Assembly (NCBI GenBank): GCA_964549335.1
Contig: CAZJUQ010000047.1
Coordinates: 1 to 64,000, forward strand
Source of the DNA: Sulfidibacterium sp964549335
Lineage (GTDB): Bacteria > Bacteroidota > Bacteroidia > Bacteroidales > F082
Reading direction: 5' to 3'
Length of the DNA: 64,000 nucleotides
The position numbers and the translations under genes are program-made. This document shows, piece by piece, positions 26,754 to 35,306 of this stretch (position 1 is its first letter; each line of letters begins with the position of its first letter). The notes below the pieces were generated by a model. It was not told the origin of the DNA. It worked only from the letters and a program-made list of their open reading frames with translations, and searched no databases.

Positions 26754-27995
26754 GTGAAGGTGGAAAGTATAATTAAAGATAAGCAGTATTACAAGTTCGG
26801 GCTATACGGGTTTTTTAAAAATTTGCGTTTTTTCGAACATTTTCTCATACTTTTTTTTCTGGAAAAGGGTATTGACTATGTTAAAATAGGTTTTTTATAT
26901 TCCATACGCGAGATTACAATAATTTTGCTGGAGATTCCCAGCGGGTTAGTTGCCGATTCGATAGGCCGACGGAAAACGATGACAGGCGCTTTCTCTCTTT
27001 ACATTATCTCGTTTTTTACATTTTATTTTTCAAACAATTTTGTTTTAATGGCATTGGCAATGCTTCTGTTTGCATTTGGCGATGCTTTCCGCTCGGGAGT
27101 CCATAAGGCTATGATATTTCATTATTTAAAAACAACGGGGCAAACCGATTTAAAAGCCGACTACTACGGACACACACGCTCGTGGTCGCAAACGGGTTCG
27201 GCAATATCGTCGTTGGTAGCGGCGTTGGTTGTTTTTTATTACGGCAGTTATAAAATTATTTTTGCGGCAACGGTGATACCTTATCTTTTGGATATGATAT
27301 TGGTATTGTCCTATCCCTCATATCTCGACGGTGAAAAAAAACCGTTGGAAACCGACACGCTAAAAAAGAGGTTCGGTTTTGTATTCTCCACATTTGTACA
27401 CTCATTCAAATCGGCCGAACTCATTAAATCACTCACCAATTTGTCGTTGTACACCGGATATTACAAAGCCGTCAAAGATTATCTTCAACCGGTAATTATG
27501 GCATTTGCATTGTCCGTTCCCTTTTTTGCAGGTTTGCAAAACAAACGAAAAACGGCTCTTTTTATCGGATTGTTCTACTTTTTTATCTATCTGTTAACGG
27601 CATACGTTTCGCGAAATTCAGGTAAATTCGAGAAGAGATTCAAACATCCGTCAAGGCCTATGAACATCACTCTTATGGCTGGTTTTTTAAGCGGTATATT
27701 GCTCGGTGTTTTTTATAATTTTCACCTCTATCTTTTTGCGATAGCCGGTTTTCTTGTAATAATGATGATAGAAAATTTGAGAAAACCCATAGGTATTGCA
27801 TATATTGCCGACAGGTCGGATAAACATGTAATGGCGTCGGTGCTTTCGGCACAGTCGCAGGCTAAATCGTTGTTTGCCGCAATAATTGCTCCCGTTGCCG
27901 GTTTTTTTGCCGACTTTTACGGTCCGGGCACGGCACTTATGGCGATAAGTATTTTTTTATTGGTTTTTGCACCTGTTTATTGGCTTAAAAAATAA
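26754..27995 (+). CDS. MFS transporter
   Basis: 413 residues with about 12 transmembrane helices. The first cytoplasmic loop carries the MFS motif A remnant (GLVADSIGRRKTM, near 65-77). The start must be GTG (26754 or 26760) because no ATG lies in frame before the first helix; the short upstream ATG frame at 26720 ends across this GTG. The next gene, rhamnulose-1-phosphate aldolase, begins 7 nt after the stop, so the substrate could be a sugar or a sugar-derived compound. No rhamnose isomerase or kinase is nearby. Substrate unknown. Confidence 0.85.
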   Translation: MKVESIIKDKQYYKFGLYGFFKNLRFFEHFLILFFLEKGIDYVKIGFLYSIREITIILLEIPSGLVADSIGRRKTMTGAFSLYIISFFTFYFSNNFVLMALAMLLFAFGDAFRSGVHKAMIFHYLKTTGQTDLKADYYGHTRSWSQTGSAISSLVAALVVFYYGSYKIIFAATVIPYLLDMILVLSYPSYLDGEKKPLETDTLKKRFGFVFSTFVHSFKSAELIKSLTNLSLYTGYYKAVKDYLQPVIMAFALSVPFFAGLQNKRKTALFIGLFYFFIYLLTAYVSRNSGKFEKRFKHPSRPMNITLMAGFLSGILLGVFYNFHLYLFAIAGFLVIMMIENLRKPIGIAYIADRSDKHVMASVLSAQSQAKSLFAAIIAPVAGFFADFYGPGTALMAISIFLLVFAPVYWLKK

Positions 27996-28002
27996 CACTA
28001 AG

Positions 28003-28791
28003 ATGAAATTTGAAAAAATAATTGACGGGATTTCAAACATTTCGGAATATATTTGGCAAAGGGGGTGGTCGGAAAGAAACGCAGGAAACATATCTGTGAA
28101 TTTAAGCAACCTGAACGAAGGTTTCGAAACGCTTCCGGGCAAAATTCCGTTGTCTGACTGTTACGGAAATTTAGGAGGAAAATATTTTTTGATAACCGTT
28201 GCCGGCAGCCGCATGCGCGATATACACCATAATCCTCTTGAAAATATTATGGTTATAAAAATTTCGGATGACGGCAAAAGTTATAGCAAAACGGTTTACG
28301 GTGGAAAAAACCGTGAAAAAGAGGAGCCCACTTCGGAATTGGCAACACACCTTGCCGTTCATAGTCTGATAATGGAAAAAGGGGGTAACGAAAGGGTTGT
28401 GTTACATGCCCATGTTACCGAGCTAATAGCACTTACGCAGATAAAGGAATTTTGTGACGAGGAAAGGTTGAATTTGTTACTTTGGAGCATGCATCCCGAA
28501 ACGGTAATGTTTGTACCCGGCGGAGTGGGTTTTGTTACTTACACCACGCCCGGAACCGGAGCTATTGCCCGAAAAACGGTAAAAGCACTCCAAAAACACA
28601 AAGTAGCCCTCTGGGAAAAACACGGAGTTTTTGCTATTGGAGAAACCGTTCAGGAGACTTTTGACATTATTGATATTTTGGCAAAGTCGGCAAAAATATT
28701 TTTTCAGGTAAAAAGTGCTGGATATTCGCCCGAAGGTATTAATGCGCGCGAAATAGAAGTGTTAAAAGCCTCTAACCGGGAAGTTCGTTAA
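28003..28791 (+). CDS. rhaD: Rhamnulose-1-phosphate aldolase (class II aldolase/adducin family)
   Basis: 262 residues from the ATG at 28003. Splits L-rhamnulose-1-phosphate to dihydroxyacetone phosphate and L-lactaldehyde with a zinc ion. Motifs: ERNAGNIS (near 26), PTSELATHLAVH (with catalytic Glu, near 115), VVLHAHVTELIAL (zinc histidines) and ALWEKHGVFA (third zinc His, near 210). RhaD is the best family match, though related aldolases (fuculose-phosphate type) share these residues. The stop overlaps the convergent rsgA gene by 20 bases. It is 7 nt after the MFS gene and likely co-transcribed. Confidence 0.85.
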   Translation: MKFEKIIDGISNISEYIWQRGWSERNAGNISVNLSNLNEGFETLPGKIPLSDCYGNLGGKYFLITVAGSRMRDIHHNPLENIMVIKISDDGKSYSKTVYGGKNREKEEPTSELATHLAVHSLIMEKGGNERVVLHAHVTELIALTQIKEFCDEERLNLLLWSMHPETVMFVPGGVGFVTYTTPGTGAIARKTVKALQKHKVALWEKHGVFAIGETVQETFDIIDILAKSAKIFFQVKSAGYSPEGINAREIEVLKASNREVR

Positions 28792-29698
28792 GCATATTCA
28801 AATAATTTTTATAACGGAACTTTGCAATTTCACCCTTTTCCACAGCTCCGGTAACGGCACATCCCGGTTCATTATTGTGAAGACAATTATTGAAGCGGCA
28901 ATGGGGTAAATATTTACGAAATTCGGGAAAACGGTGTCCGAGTTCCCGCTTTTCGAAATCTACCAGCCCGAACTCTTTTATACCCGGAGTGTCGATTACG
29001 GAACCGCCAAAATCGAGGTCGAACATCTCGGCAAAAGTAGTGGTATGTTTCCCTTTCAAATGTGCTTTCGATATTTCACCGGTTTTTAAATTGAGTTTGG
29101 GGTCGATTTTGTTAATTATTGCCGATTTTCCCACTCCCGAATGTCCCGAAAGCAGAGTTGTTTTGTCAACCAAAAGATTTTTTACCGCATCAAGATTGTG
29201 ATTTTGAGGTACCGAAGTTATCAGACAGTTATACCCTGCATTTTCATAAGTGCTTATTAATTTGTCGAGATCGGCTTTTGTGCTTTCAGAGTAAATGTCG
29301 AATTTGTTAAACACTATTGTAACTGGTATATGATAGGCTTCGGCAGTAACCAAAAACCTGTCGATAAATCCCGTGGATGTACGCGGACGTTCGAGCGATA
29401 CCATAAGCATTGCGGCGTCCACATTCGAAGCAATGATGTGTGCCGCTTTCGACAACTTGGTGGCTTTGCGTATAAGGTAATTACGACGGGGACGGATATT
29501 TATTATCACCCCGGTTTGTTTATGGTCTTTGTGTTCAAAATCGACAACATCGCCCACGGCAATAGGATTTGTGGTGCGGATACTCTCAATTCTGAAACGT
29601 CCTTTTAGTGTGCATTGGAAAAAATTATTGCCGGAATCTTTTACTGTGTACCAACTTCCGGTAGAGCGGTAAACCCTTCCGTTGTTCAACAAACTCAT
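28772..29698 (-). CDS. rsgA: Ribosome small-subunit-dependent GTPase A
   Basis: 308 residues. A circularly permuted GTPase that checks late maturation of the 30S subunit. An N-terminal OB-fold (1-70) precedes G4 (VFNKFDIY, near 130), then the P-loop GHSGVGKSAI (near 182) and DTPGIKEFG (near 225), and a C-terminal zinc-binding segment CRFNNCLHNNEPGC (near 275). The order G4-G1-G3 is diagnostic. The start overlaps the cupin gene stop by 4 nt, so the two are translationally coupled, and the 3' end overlaps rhaD on the other strand. Confidence 0.95.
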   Translation of the reverse strand: MSLLNNGRVYRSTGSWYTVKDSGNNFFQCTLKGRFRIESIRTTNPIAVGDVVDFEHKDHKQTGVIINIRPRRNYLIRKATKLSKAAHIIASNVDAAMLMVSLERPRTSTGFIDRFLVTAEAYHIPVTIVFNKFDIYSESTKADLDKLISTYENAGYNCLITSVPQNHNLDAVKNLLVDKTTLLSGHSGVGKSAIINKIDPKLNLKTGEISKAHLKGKHTTTFAEMFDLDFGGSVIDTPGIKEFGLVDFEKRELGHRFPEFRKYLPHCRFNNCLHNNEPGCAVTGAVEKGEIAKFRYKNYLNMLNELPG

Positions 29699-29964
29699 GG
29701 AAAATTGTAGTGTTTTTTTATTTTCGATTTAATGTCCCAGGTACAATGCAACCCGTCTTTAAAAGTAACAAAATCACCGGCTTTAATATTAAAATTACCT
29801 TCGGCGGTTTCTATTGTAACTTCACCGTCGAGTATCAAACACTCCTCGTCGCCTGTATATGTCCATTCAAAACGCGACGGCTCCTTTTCCCATACCGGCC
29901 ACGAATTGATACCTCTTTTTTCAATTTCGGAGGGTGTAAGTTTTTCTATTATTACCTTTCCCAT
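29695..29964 (-). CDS. Small cupin-domain protein
   Basis: 89 residues from the ATG at 29964. A single cupin (DUF861/cupin_3-like) barrel: RFEWTYTGDEECLILDGEVTIE followed by IKAGDFVTFKDGLHCTWDI. These small proteins are usually sugar or aldehyde-binding and of unknown specific role. It overlaps rsgA by 4 nt (ATGA). The open frame extends upstream to 30000, but the shorter start is a better fit to the family. Confidence 0.85.
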   Translation of the reverse strand: MGKVIIEKLTPSEIEKRGINSWPVWEKEPSRFEWTYTGDEECLILDGEVTIETAEGNFNIKAGDFVTFKDGLHCTWDIKSKIKKHYNFP

Positions 29965-29993
29965 TTTTAAAATATGTTTGTATTTCAGAAAAA

Positions 29994-30026
29994 TTTGCAC
30001 TAAAGTACAAAATTTTATTATATTTG
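29994..30026 (+). promoter_or_regulatory. Bacteroidota promoter, TTTG / 21 nt / TATATTTG
   Basis: TTTG at 29994-29997 and TATATTTG at 30019-30026, exact 21-nt spacing. The in-frame TTG at 30024 is part of this element, so translation of the PrsW-like gene starts at 30063 or 30072. Confidence 0.7.
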
Positions 30027-30062
30027 AGCGAATTTTATCACCAACACTTATTTGCGCAAACT

Positions 30063-30740
30063 ATGGACGTAATGGAATACCTTTCATTTATTATGCCACC
30101 TCTATTGACAGGTGCTTTTATAGCTTACATAAACTTTAAATTTTCCGTAAAATCGTGGAAATTTCTCACACAAGCCATCGTTTTGGGATTTTTTAGCGTG
30201 GTATTGGTAATTGCGGCAAATTACATCATTCGCATATGGGGGCTCGAAAATTTGAAAAACATGCGGCGTACGGCATTTTACGTTTTTGTAGTAGTTGCTT
30301 CCGGTTCGGAATTTGCCAAATTTTTTGTTTTGCAATATAAATTTTACAATTTAAAAAGTTTCGACAGCCCGCTTGCAGGAATTGTTTATTCCATTTTTAT
30401 AAGTTTGGGATTTTCGTTTTCTGCCGTAATACTATACGCTTTTGGTATTTTAGGCGCCGAAAAGATGAAATTCATAACAATGTTTTTATGGACATACCCG
30501 CTGGCAAATATTGTATTCGGAATAGTTTTGGGCTTTTTTTCAGGAATGGGAAAGGTACGCAAAAACAGATTTATAGATAGCACTACCGGTTTGGGTACGG
30601 CAATATTTTTTCATGCATTGTATTATTTTTGTTTTTTAACGAGCGATCACAGGCTACTTATATTTACCGCCATAGGTTTTATTCTTATTTCAATAACATT
30701 ATTAATAAAAGCGGCCTCCACAGAGCCTGCCCAACGATAA
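30063..30740 (+). CDS. PrsW-like membrane protein, possibly inactive
   Basis: About 225 residues, seven or eight hydrophobic helices. The GSEFAKFF segment (Glu83, Lys86) and FFHALYYF near the C-terminus match motif positions of the PrsW intramembrane metalloprotease family, which cleaves anti-sigma factors. The second family motif, normally ending in Glu-Asn before a hydrophobic Ile-Leu-Tyr, reads FSFSAVILY here, so a catalytic Glu appears missing. It could be a pseudo-protease. The nearest sigma/anti-sigma pair (54.3 kb) is distant. The start follows from the upstream promoter. Confidence 0.7.
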   Translation: MDVMEYLSFIMPPLLTGAFIAYINFKFSVKSWKFLTQAIVLGFFSVVLVIAANYIIRIWGLENLKNMRRTAFYVFVVVASGSEFAKFFVLQYKFYNLKSFDSPLAGIVYSIFISLGFSFSAVILYAFGILGAEKMKFITMFLWTYPLANIVFGIVLGFFSGMGKVRKNRFIDSTTGLGTAIFFHALYYFCFLTSDHRLLIFTAIGFILISITLLIKAASTEPAQR

Positions 30741-30851
30741 CAAACTTACGCAAACACAAGGCTTTAAGGCTTGAGCGGGACTCTTTAAACGAACTGTTTA
30801 TAAATTAACAAATAAAAGGGGGCATATTATAAAATTACATCAAGTATGTTG

Positions 30852-30859
30852 TAATTTTG
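30852..30859 (+). promoter_or_regulatory. -7 element TAATTTTG for maeB
   Basis: Matches TAnnTTTG, 21 nt upstream of the ATG at 30881. It overlaps the earlier in-frame alternative start at 30857, which argues against it. Confidence 0.55.
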
Positions 30860-30880
30860 CCGACGCAAAATATAATTATT

Positions 30881-33142
30881 ATGGATAAATTATTCAGAAA
30901 AGACGCCTTTAGCTACCATGCGCTCGGGCGTCCGGGAAAAATAGAGGTTATACCAACAAAACCCTATTCCACGCAACGCGATTTATCATTGGCATATACG
31001 CCCGGGGTTGCCGACCCCTGTCTTGCCATTGATAAAAACAAAGAAGATGTTTATAAATATACCGCCAAAGGCAATCTTGTTGCCGTAATATCAAACGGGA
31101 CAGCTGTTCTGGGGCTGGGAAACATAGGACCGCTTGCGGGCAAACCGGTTATGGAAGGCAAAGGTTTGCTGTTTAAGGTTTTTGCCGATGTCGATGTGTT
31201 TGACATTGAGGTTGACGAAACCGATATCGACAAATTTATTGCCACGGTAAAAGCCATTTCGCCAACTTTCGGCGGAATAAATTTGGAAGATATAAAAGCT
31301 CCCGAATGTTTCGAAATAGAGGAGCGACTGAAAAAGGAACTCGATATTCCGGTTATGCACGACGACCAGCACGGCACGGCTATAATTACTTCGGCAGGCT
31401 TGCTTAATGCCTTAAAACTAAACGGGAAAAAAATAGAAGATATAAAAATTGTTGTCAACGGTGCCGGAGCGGCTGCGGTTTCCTGTACAAGACTATACAT
31501 TGCCCTCGGGGCAAAACCCGAAAACGTAATTATGGTTGACAGTAAGGGAGTTCTGAACACCAGGAGAAAAGATTTGAATAAAATAAAACAACAATTTGTA
31601 AGGGATGTACCTTTCGATACGCTTGAAGAGGCATTGAAAGGTGCCGACATGTTTCTCGGCTTGTCGGTAGCCGGAGTATTGAAGAAGGAGATGCTGCTTT
31701 CAATGGCCGACCATCCTATAGTTTTCGCCCTTGCCAATCCCGTCCCCGAAATTTCGTACGAAGAGGCAACATCAACACGCTCTGACGTTATTATGGCCAC
31801 CGGGCGTTCTGATTATCCCAACCAAATAAACAACGTGCTCGGTTTCCCTTTCATTTTCAGGGGTTCGCTCGATGTAAGAGCTACTGAAATAAACGAAACC
31901 ATGAAACTTGCAGCGGCAAAAGCACTGGCGGAACTGGCTCAAGAGCCTGTACCCGAAGAGGTAAATCTGGCATTCCACGTACAAAACCTGAAATTCGGAA
32001 AAGAGTATATCATTCCAAAACCCACCGATCCCCGCCTTATTGAAAGAGTGGCTCCCGCCGTAGCTAAAGCGGCTATGGATTCGGGAGTGGCACGAAACCC
32101 GATAAAAGATTGGAGCAAATACCGCGAAGGATTACGAAAACGTATGGGATTGAGTAAACCTCTTAAAAACAGAATGAAAATAGCTTGTAAAAGCAATCCC
32201 AAAAAGGTTGTTTTGGCCGATGCCGAACATTACAACATTCTTAAAGCTGCCGAAATTGTTAATAACGAAAAACTTGCCGAACCGATTTTACTTGGCGACG
32301 CTCACCGTATAAAAAATATCATTGCTGAAAACGAGCTGGAACTTGACGGAGTAAGAATAATAGATAGCCGTACGGGTAAAAATTGCGAGCAAAAAGAACT
32401 GTTTGCGGATATTCTTTACGAAAAACGCAAACGTAAAGGTATGACAAGAGCTGCGGCGCTGGAATACATGAAAACAACCAACTATTACGGTGTTATGCTT
32501 GTTGAAACCGGCGAAGCCGATGCCTTTCTTGCCGGTTACGCACGAAATTATCCCAACACCATACGCCCTGCATTGCAAATAATAGGACGCAAACCGGGCT
32601 CGTCAATAGTCAGCGGAATGTATATAATCATCACAAAACACCGCCAATATTTTTTGGCCGATACTACGGTAAATCCCAATCCTACCGCTGAAGAACTTGT
32701 GGATATTACTTTGCAAACAGCGGAAGCGGTACGCCGTTTCAAGATTGAACCCGTTATTGCAATGCTTTCGTACTCAAACTTCGGCTCGGTAAATGCCGAA
32801 GAGCCGCGCAAGGTTCAAAAAGCAATAGAAATTTTACACAAAGAACATCCAGGATTGGTGGTTGACGGTGAAATTCAGGCAAATGTTGCTCTCGACCAGA
32901 AAATGATGAAAGAGAGTTTTCCGTTTACAAAACTTATAGGGAAAGATGTAAATACCTTGATATTCCCAAACCTTTCGGCTGCAAATATTGCTTATAAACT
33001 GTTGCAAAAAGCGGGAAATTTCGAGCTTATAGGTCCTATTTTGAACGGAATGAACAAACCGGTTCACGTTTTGCAAATGGGTAGTTCGGTTAACGAGCTG
33101 GTTAACATGATAATGGTAGCCGTAATGGATGCCCAGAAATAA
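30881..33142 (+). CDS. maeB: NADP-dependent malic enzyme fused to a phosphotransacetylase-like domain
   Basis: 753 residues. The N-terminal half (about 1-430) is malic enzyme: LAYTPGVADPC, HDDQHGTAIIT, and an NAD(P)-binding VNGAGAAAVSC stretch. It oxidatively decarboxylates malate to pyruvate. The C-terminal third (about 440-753) matches phosphate acetyltransferase (PTA) sequence but in this MaeB architecture is a regulatory domain that senses acetyl-CoA; it is not evidence of PTA activity. Length and order match the Bacteroidota MaeB. It has its own promoter, with the hairpin repeat 100 bases after the stop. Confidence 0.95.
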   Translation: MDKLFRKDAFSYHALGRPGKIEVIPTKPYSTQRDLSLAYTPGVADPCLAIDKNKEDVYKYTAKGNLVAVISNGTAVLGLGNIGPLAGKPVMEGKGLLFKVFADVDVFDIEVDETDIDKFIATVKAISPTFGGINLEDIKAPECFEIEERLKKELDIPVMHDDQHGTAIITSAGLLNALKLNGKKIEDIKIVVNGAGAAAVSCTRLYIALGAKPENVIMVDSKGVLNTRRKDLNKIKQQFVRDVPFDTLEEALKGADMFLGLSVAGVLKKEMLLSMADHPIVFALANPVPEISYEEATSTRSDVIMATGRSDYPNQINNVLGFPFIFRGSLDVRATEINETMKLAAAKALAELAQEPVPEEVNLAFHVQNLKFGKEYIIPKPTDPRLIERVAPAVAKAAMDSGVARNPIKDWSKYREGLRKRMGLSKPLKNRMKIACKSNPKKVVLADAEHYNILKAAEIVNNEKLAEPILLGDAHRIKNIIAENELELDGVRIIDSRTGKNCEQKELFADILYEKRKRKGMTRAAALEYMKTTNYYGVMLVETGEADAFLAGYARNYPNTIRPALQIIGRKPGSSIVSGMYIIITKHRQYFLADTTVNPNPTAEELVDITLQTAEAVRRFKIEPVIAMLSYSNFGSVNAEEPRKVQKAIEILHKEHPGLVVDGEIQANVALDQKMMKESFPFTKLIGKDVNTLIFPNLSAANIAYKLLQKAGNFELIGPILNGMNKPVHVLQMGSSVNELVNMIMVAVMDAQK

Positions 33143-33615
33143 TATTTTCAAAAGGCCAAATCCTTATATCAATATCACAAAAAGTGTGTAATGCTCTTTT
33201 AAATTGAGGTCGAAGTTATTTGGTTTTTATTCTTTTGTGTTTTAATGAATGGAAGTGAAGCGGAGGCGTAGCCGGAGCGAACTTCCATTCATTCTTCCAT
33301 TAGTAACTTTTGGGTTTCAAAATAGATGTTTCTATTGACGAAAGAGTGTCTCGTACACTTAAACAGGCTCCCCCTATTCTTCGGGTTTTTTTAAATCGAT
33401 AAAATTGCATTTGCCGGTTGAATTTACCATAAATCTATTTTTTGGTGTCCCGGCTGTTTTACACTCTTGGTATTGTGTTTGACCATTGAAAAGTAACGGC
33501 GTAATTAATATTGTTGCCGGTTTTAAAAGTCATATTATCTGTTACAACTCGCCTTTGACAATTCTCTTTTTTTGCTTTCGGGCGTTTCATAAAACAGGTT
33601 ATGTCGAAACCCTTT
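33143..33615. other. Intergenic region between convergent maeB and pheS
   Basis: 473 bases with no open frame I can support. Its main content is the 50-base inverted repeat at 33244-33293; there is no clear tRNA, promoter or terminator with a U-run. The remainder looks like unstructured A+T-rich sequence. Confidence 0.6.
33244..33293. repeat. Inverted repeat with GC-rich loop
   Basis: Perfect 13-bp arms (AATGAATGGAAGT at 33244-33256 and its complement at 33281-33293) surround a 24-base G+C-rich loop that contains a nested GGC-GTA-GCC stem. No U-run follows the arms, so a simple terminator is less likely. Resembles a dispersed REP-type or short mobile repeat. Confidence 0.75.
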
Positions 33616-34638
33616 TTAATAAGCCTGTTTGAATTGTTGCAGGAAACGCATGTCGTTTTCGAAGAAGAGGCGCAGGTCGTTTATTTGGTATTTCAGCATG
33701 GTGATGCGTTCTATTCCCATTCCGAAAGCAAATCCGGTGTATTTACCGTTGTCTATATTACAGGCTTGGAGCACGTTCGGATCAACCATGCCGCAACCGA
33801 GAATTTCGACCCAACCGGTATATTTACAGATATTACATCCTTTACCGCCGCAAATATTGCATGAGACGTCCATTTCGGCCGAAGGTTCGGTGAAGGGGAA
33901 ATAGGAGGGGCGGAACCTTATTTTGGTATTTTCGCCGAAAAGTTCTTTGGCAAAATAAAAGAGTGTCTGTTTCAGGTCGGCAAACGATACGTTTTCGTCC
34001 ACATAAAGTCCTTCTACCTGATGAAAGATACAGTGGGCACGTGCCGATATTGCTTCGTTACGAAAGACACGTCCCGGCGAAATGGTACGGATTGGCGGTT
34101 GCGATTTTTCCATTACCCTTACTTGTACCGACGAAGTGTGTGTACGCAGAGCGATATCGGGATTTTTTTCGATAAAAAAGGTATCTTGCATATCGCGTGC
34201 GGGGTGGTCGGGTGGAAAGTTAAGAGCGCTGAAGTTGTGAAAGTCATCTTCTATTTCGGGACCTTCGGAGACATTAAAACCGATGCGCGAGAAAATTTCT
34301 ATGATTTCGTTTCTTACTATCGACAAGGGGTGGCGCGAGCCCAAGGGTGTTTCGGCGGGCAAGGTCATATCAATACCTTTGGCATCGCCGCTGTTACTGT
34401 CGGTTTCCAGTTCTTCTTTAAGGCTGATTATTTTCTCTTGTACAGCCTGTTTCAATCCGTTAATCAGTTGTCCCAGCTCTTTTCTCTCTTGCGGAGCCAC
34501 ATTTTTAAATTCGCCGAATAGTTGCGGGATGATACCCTTTTTGCTAAGAAATTTAATTCTGAACTCTTCGAGTTGCTCAAAAGTTCCGGCTTTAAAAGCA
34601 GACACCTCTTCGAGGTATTCCGATATTTTGTTTTTCAT
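33616..34638 (-). CDS. pheS: Phenylalanine-tRNA ligase alpha subunit
   Basis: 340 residues. The class II catalytic core is clear from FRNEAISARAHCIFHQVEG (motif 2, near 188-206) and GMGIERITML (motif 3, near 312), with an N-terminal coiled coil (1-90) that grips tRNA. Works as an (alpha beta)2 tetramer with PheT, which is not in the window. Follows the cyclophilin gene by 26 nt on the same strand, so may be in one transcript with fba and the cyclophilin gene. Confidence 0.95.
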   Translation of the reverse strand: MKNKISEYLEEVSAFKAGTFEQLEEFRIKFLSKKGIIPQLFGEFKNVAPQERKELGQLINGLKQAVQEKIISLKEELETDSNSGDAKGIDMTLPAETPLGSRHPLSIVRNEIIEIFSRIGFNVSEGPEIEDDFHNFSALNFPPDHPARDMQDTFFIEKNPDIALRTHTSSVQVRVMEKSQPPIRTISPGRVFRNEAISARAHCIFHQVEGLYVDENVSFADLKQTLFYFAKELFGENTKIRFRPSYFPFTEPSAEMDVSCNICGGKGCNICKYTGWVEILGCGMVDPNVLQACNIDNGKYTGFAFGMGIERITMLKYQINDLRLFFENDMRFLQQFKQAY

Positions 34639-34664
34639 CTGTAAAAAGGTCTTGTTTTTTTTAA

Positions 34665-35294
34665 TTATTCTAACACCTCAATGGTCATGGTGACGGGTTT
34701 TAATGGGCGGTCGCCGCGTCCGGTTTTCACCGAAGCTATTTTATCGAGCACATCGTATCCCGTCAGCATTTCACCGAAGACGGTATAACCGCCGTCGAGG
34801 TGTGGTGTGCCGCCTATTGTGGTGTATATCTTTTTTTCTTCTTCGGTAAATTTATGACCCGTGTGTGCCGATACCTTTTCGAGGTATTCGTTTGTCACCA
34901 CTTGTCCTTCCACGATATAAAACTGTGAACCGCTGGAACGTTTTTGAGGGTTTACCCTGTCTCCCATTCTTGCTGCCGCCAAAGCACCTTTTTTATGAAA
35001 GTGGTTTGGAAGTATTTCGGCTTCTATGGTATATCCCGGGTCTTGACGGCCGTCTTTGTTGCTGCCGCCTTGAATCATAAAGTTTTTAATGATACGGTGA
35101 AAAGGAGAACCGTTGTACCAACCCTCTTTGACAAGTTTAATAAAATTATCGCGATGTTTTGGGGTGTCGTTGTACAATTTGAATGTCATATCGCCGTAGT
35201 CGGTATGAATAACCACAAGAGTTTCGGGTTTTTTGTTTTGAGCCATAATTGAAAATGAAATAAGAATGCCGAAAATAAAAATCAACTTTTTCAT
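34665..35294 (-). CDS. Exported cyclophilin-type peptidyl-prolyl isomerase
   Basis: 209 residues. Signal peptide (MKKLIFIFGILISFSIMAQ), then a cyclophilin domain: YNDTPKHRDNFIKLVKEG, FHRIIKNFMIQGG (near 66; catalytic FxRxxxxF/QGG block) and GGYTVFGEML near the C-terminus. It speeds proline isomerisation of exported proteins, most likely in the periplasm. An unusual insertion between QFYIVEG and the final strand (about 125-160) is common to periplasmic Bacteroidota cyclophilins. It starts 12 nt after the aldolase stop. Confidence 0.92.
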   Translation of the reverse strand: MKKLIFIFGILISFSIMAQNKKPETLVVIHTDYGDMTFKLYNDTPKHRDNFIKLVKEGWYNGSPFHRIIKNFMIQGGSNKDGRQDPGYTIEAEILPNHFHKKGALAAARMGDRVNPQKRSSGSQFYIVEGQVVTNEYLEKVSAHTGHKFTEEEKKIYTTIGGTPHLDGGYTVFGEMLTGYDVLDKIASVKTGRGDRPLKPVTMTIEVLE

Positions 35295-35306
35295 TATAAA
35301 CTAATT

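Noticed and set aside
30857..33142. Phosphotransacetylase activity from the C-terminal domain of MaeB
   Set aside because: The fused PTA-like domain in MaeB proteins is regulatory; homology is not evidence of catalysis.
33361..33400. C-run/T-run near 33375 as a maeB terminator
   Set aside because: The CCC/GGG pairing is too short and interrupted to form a stable stem.
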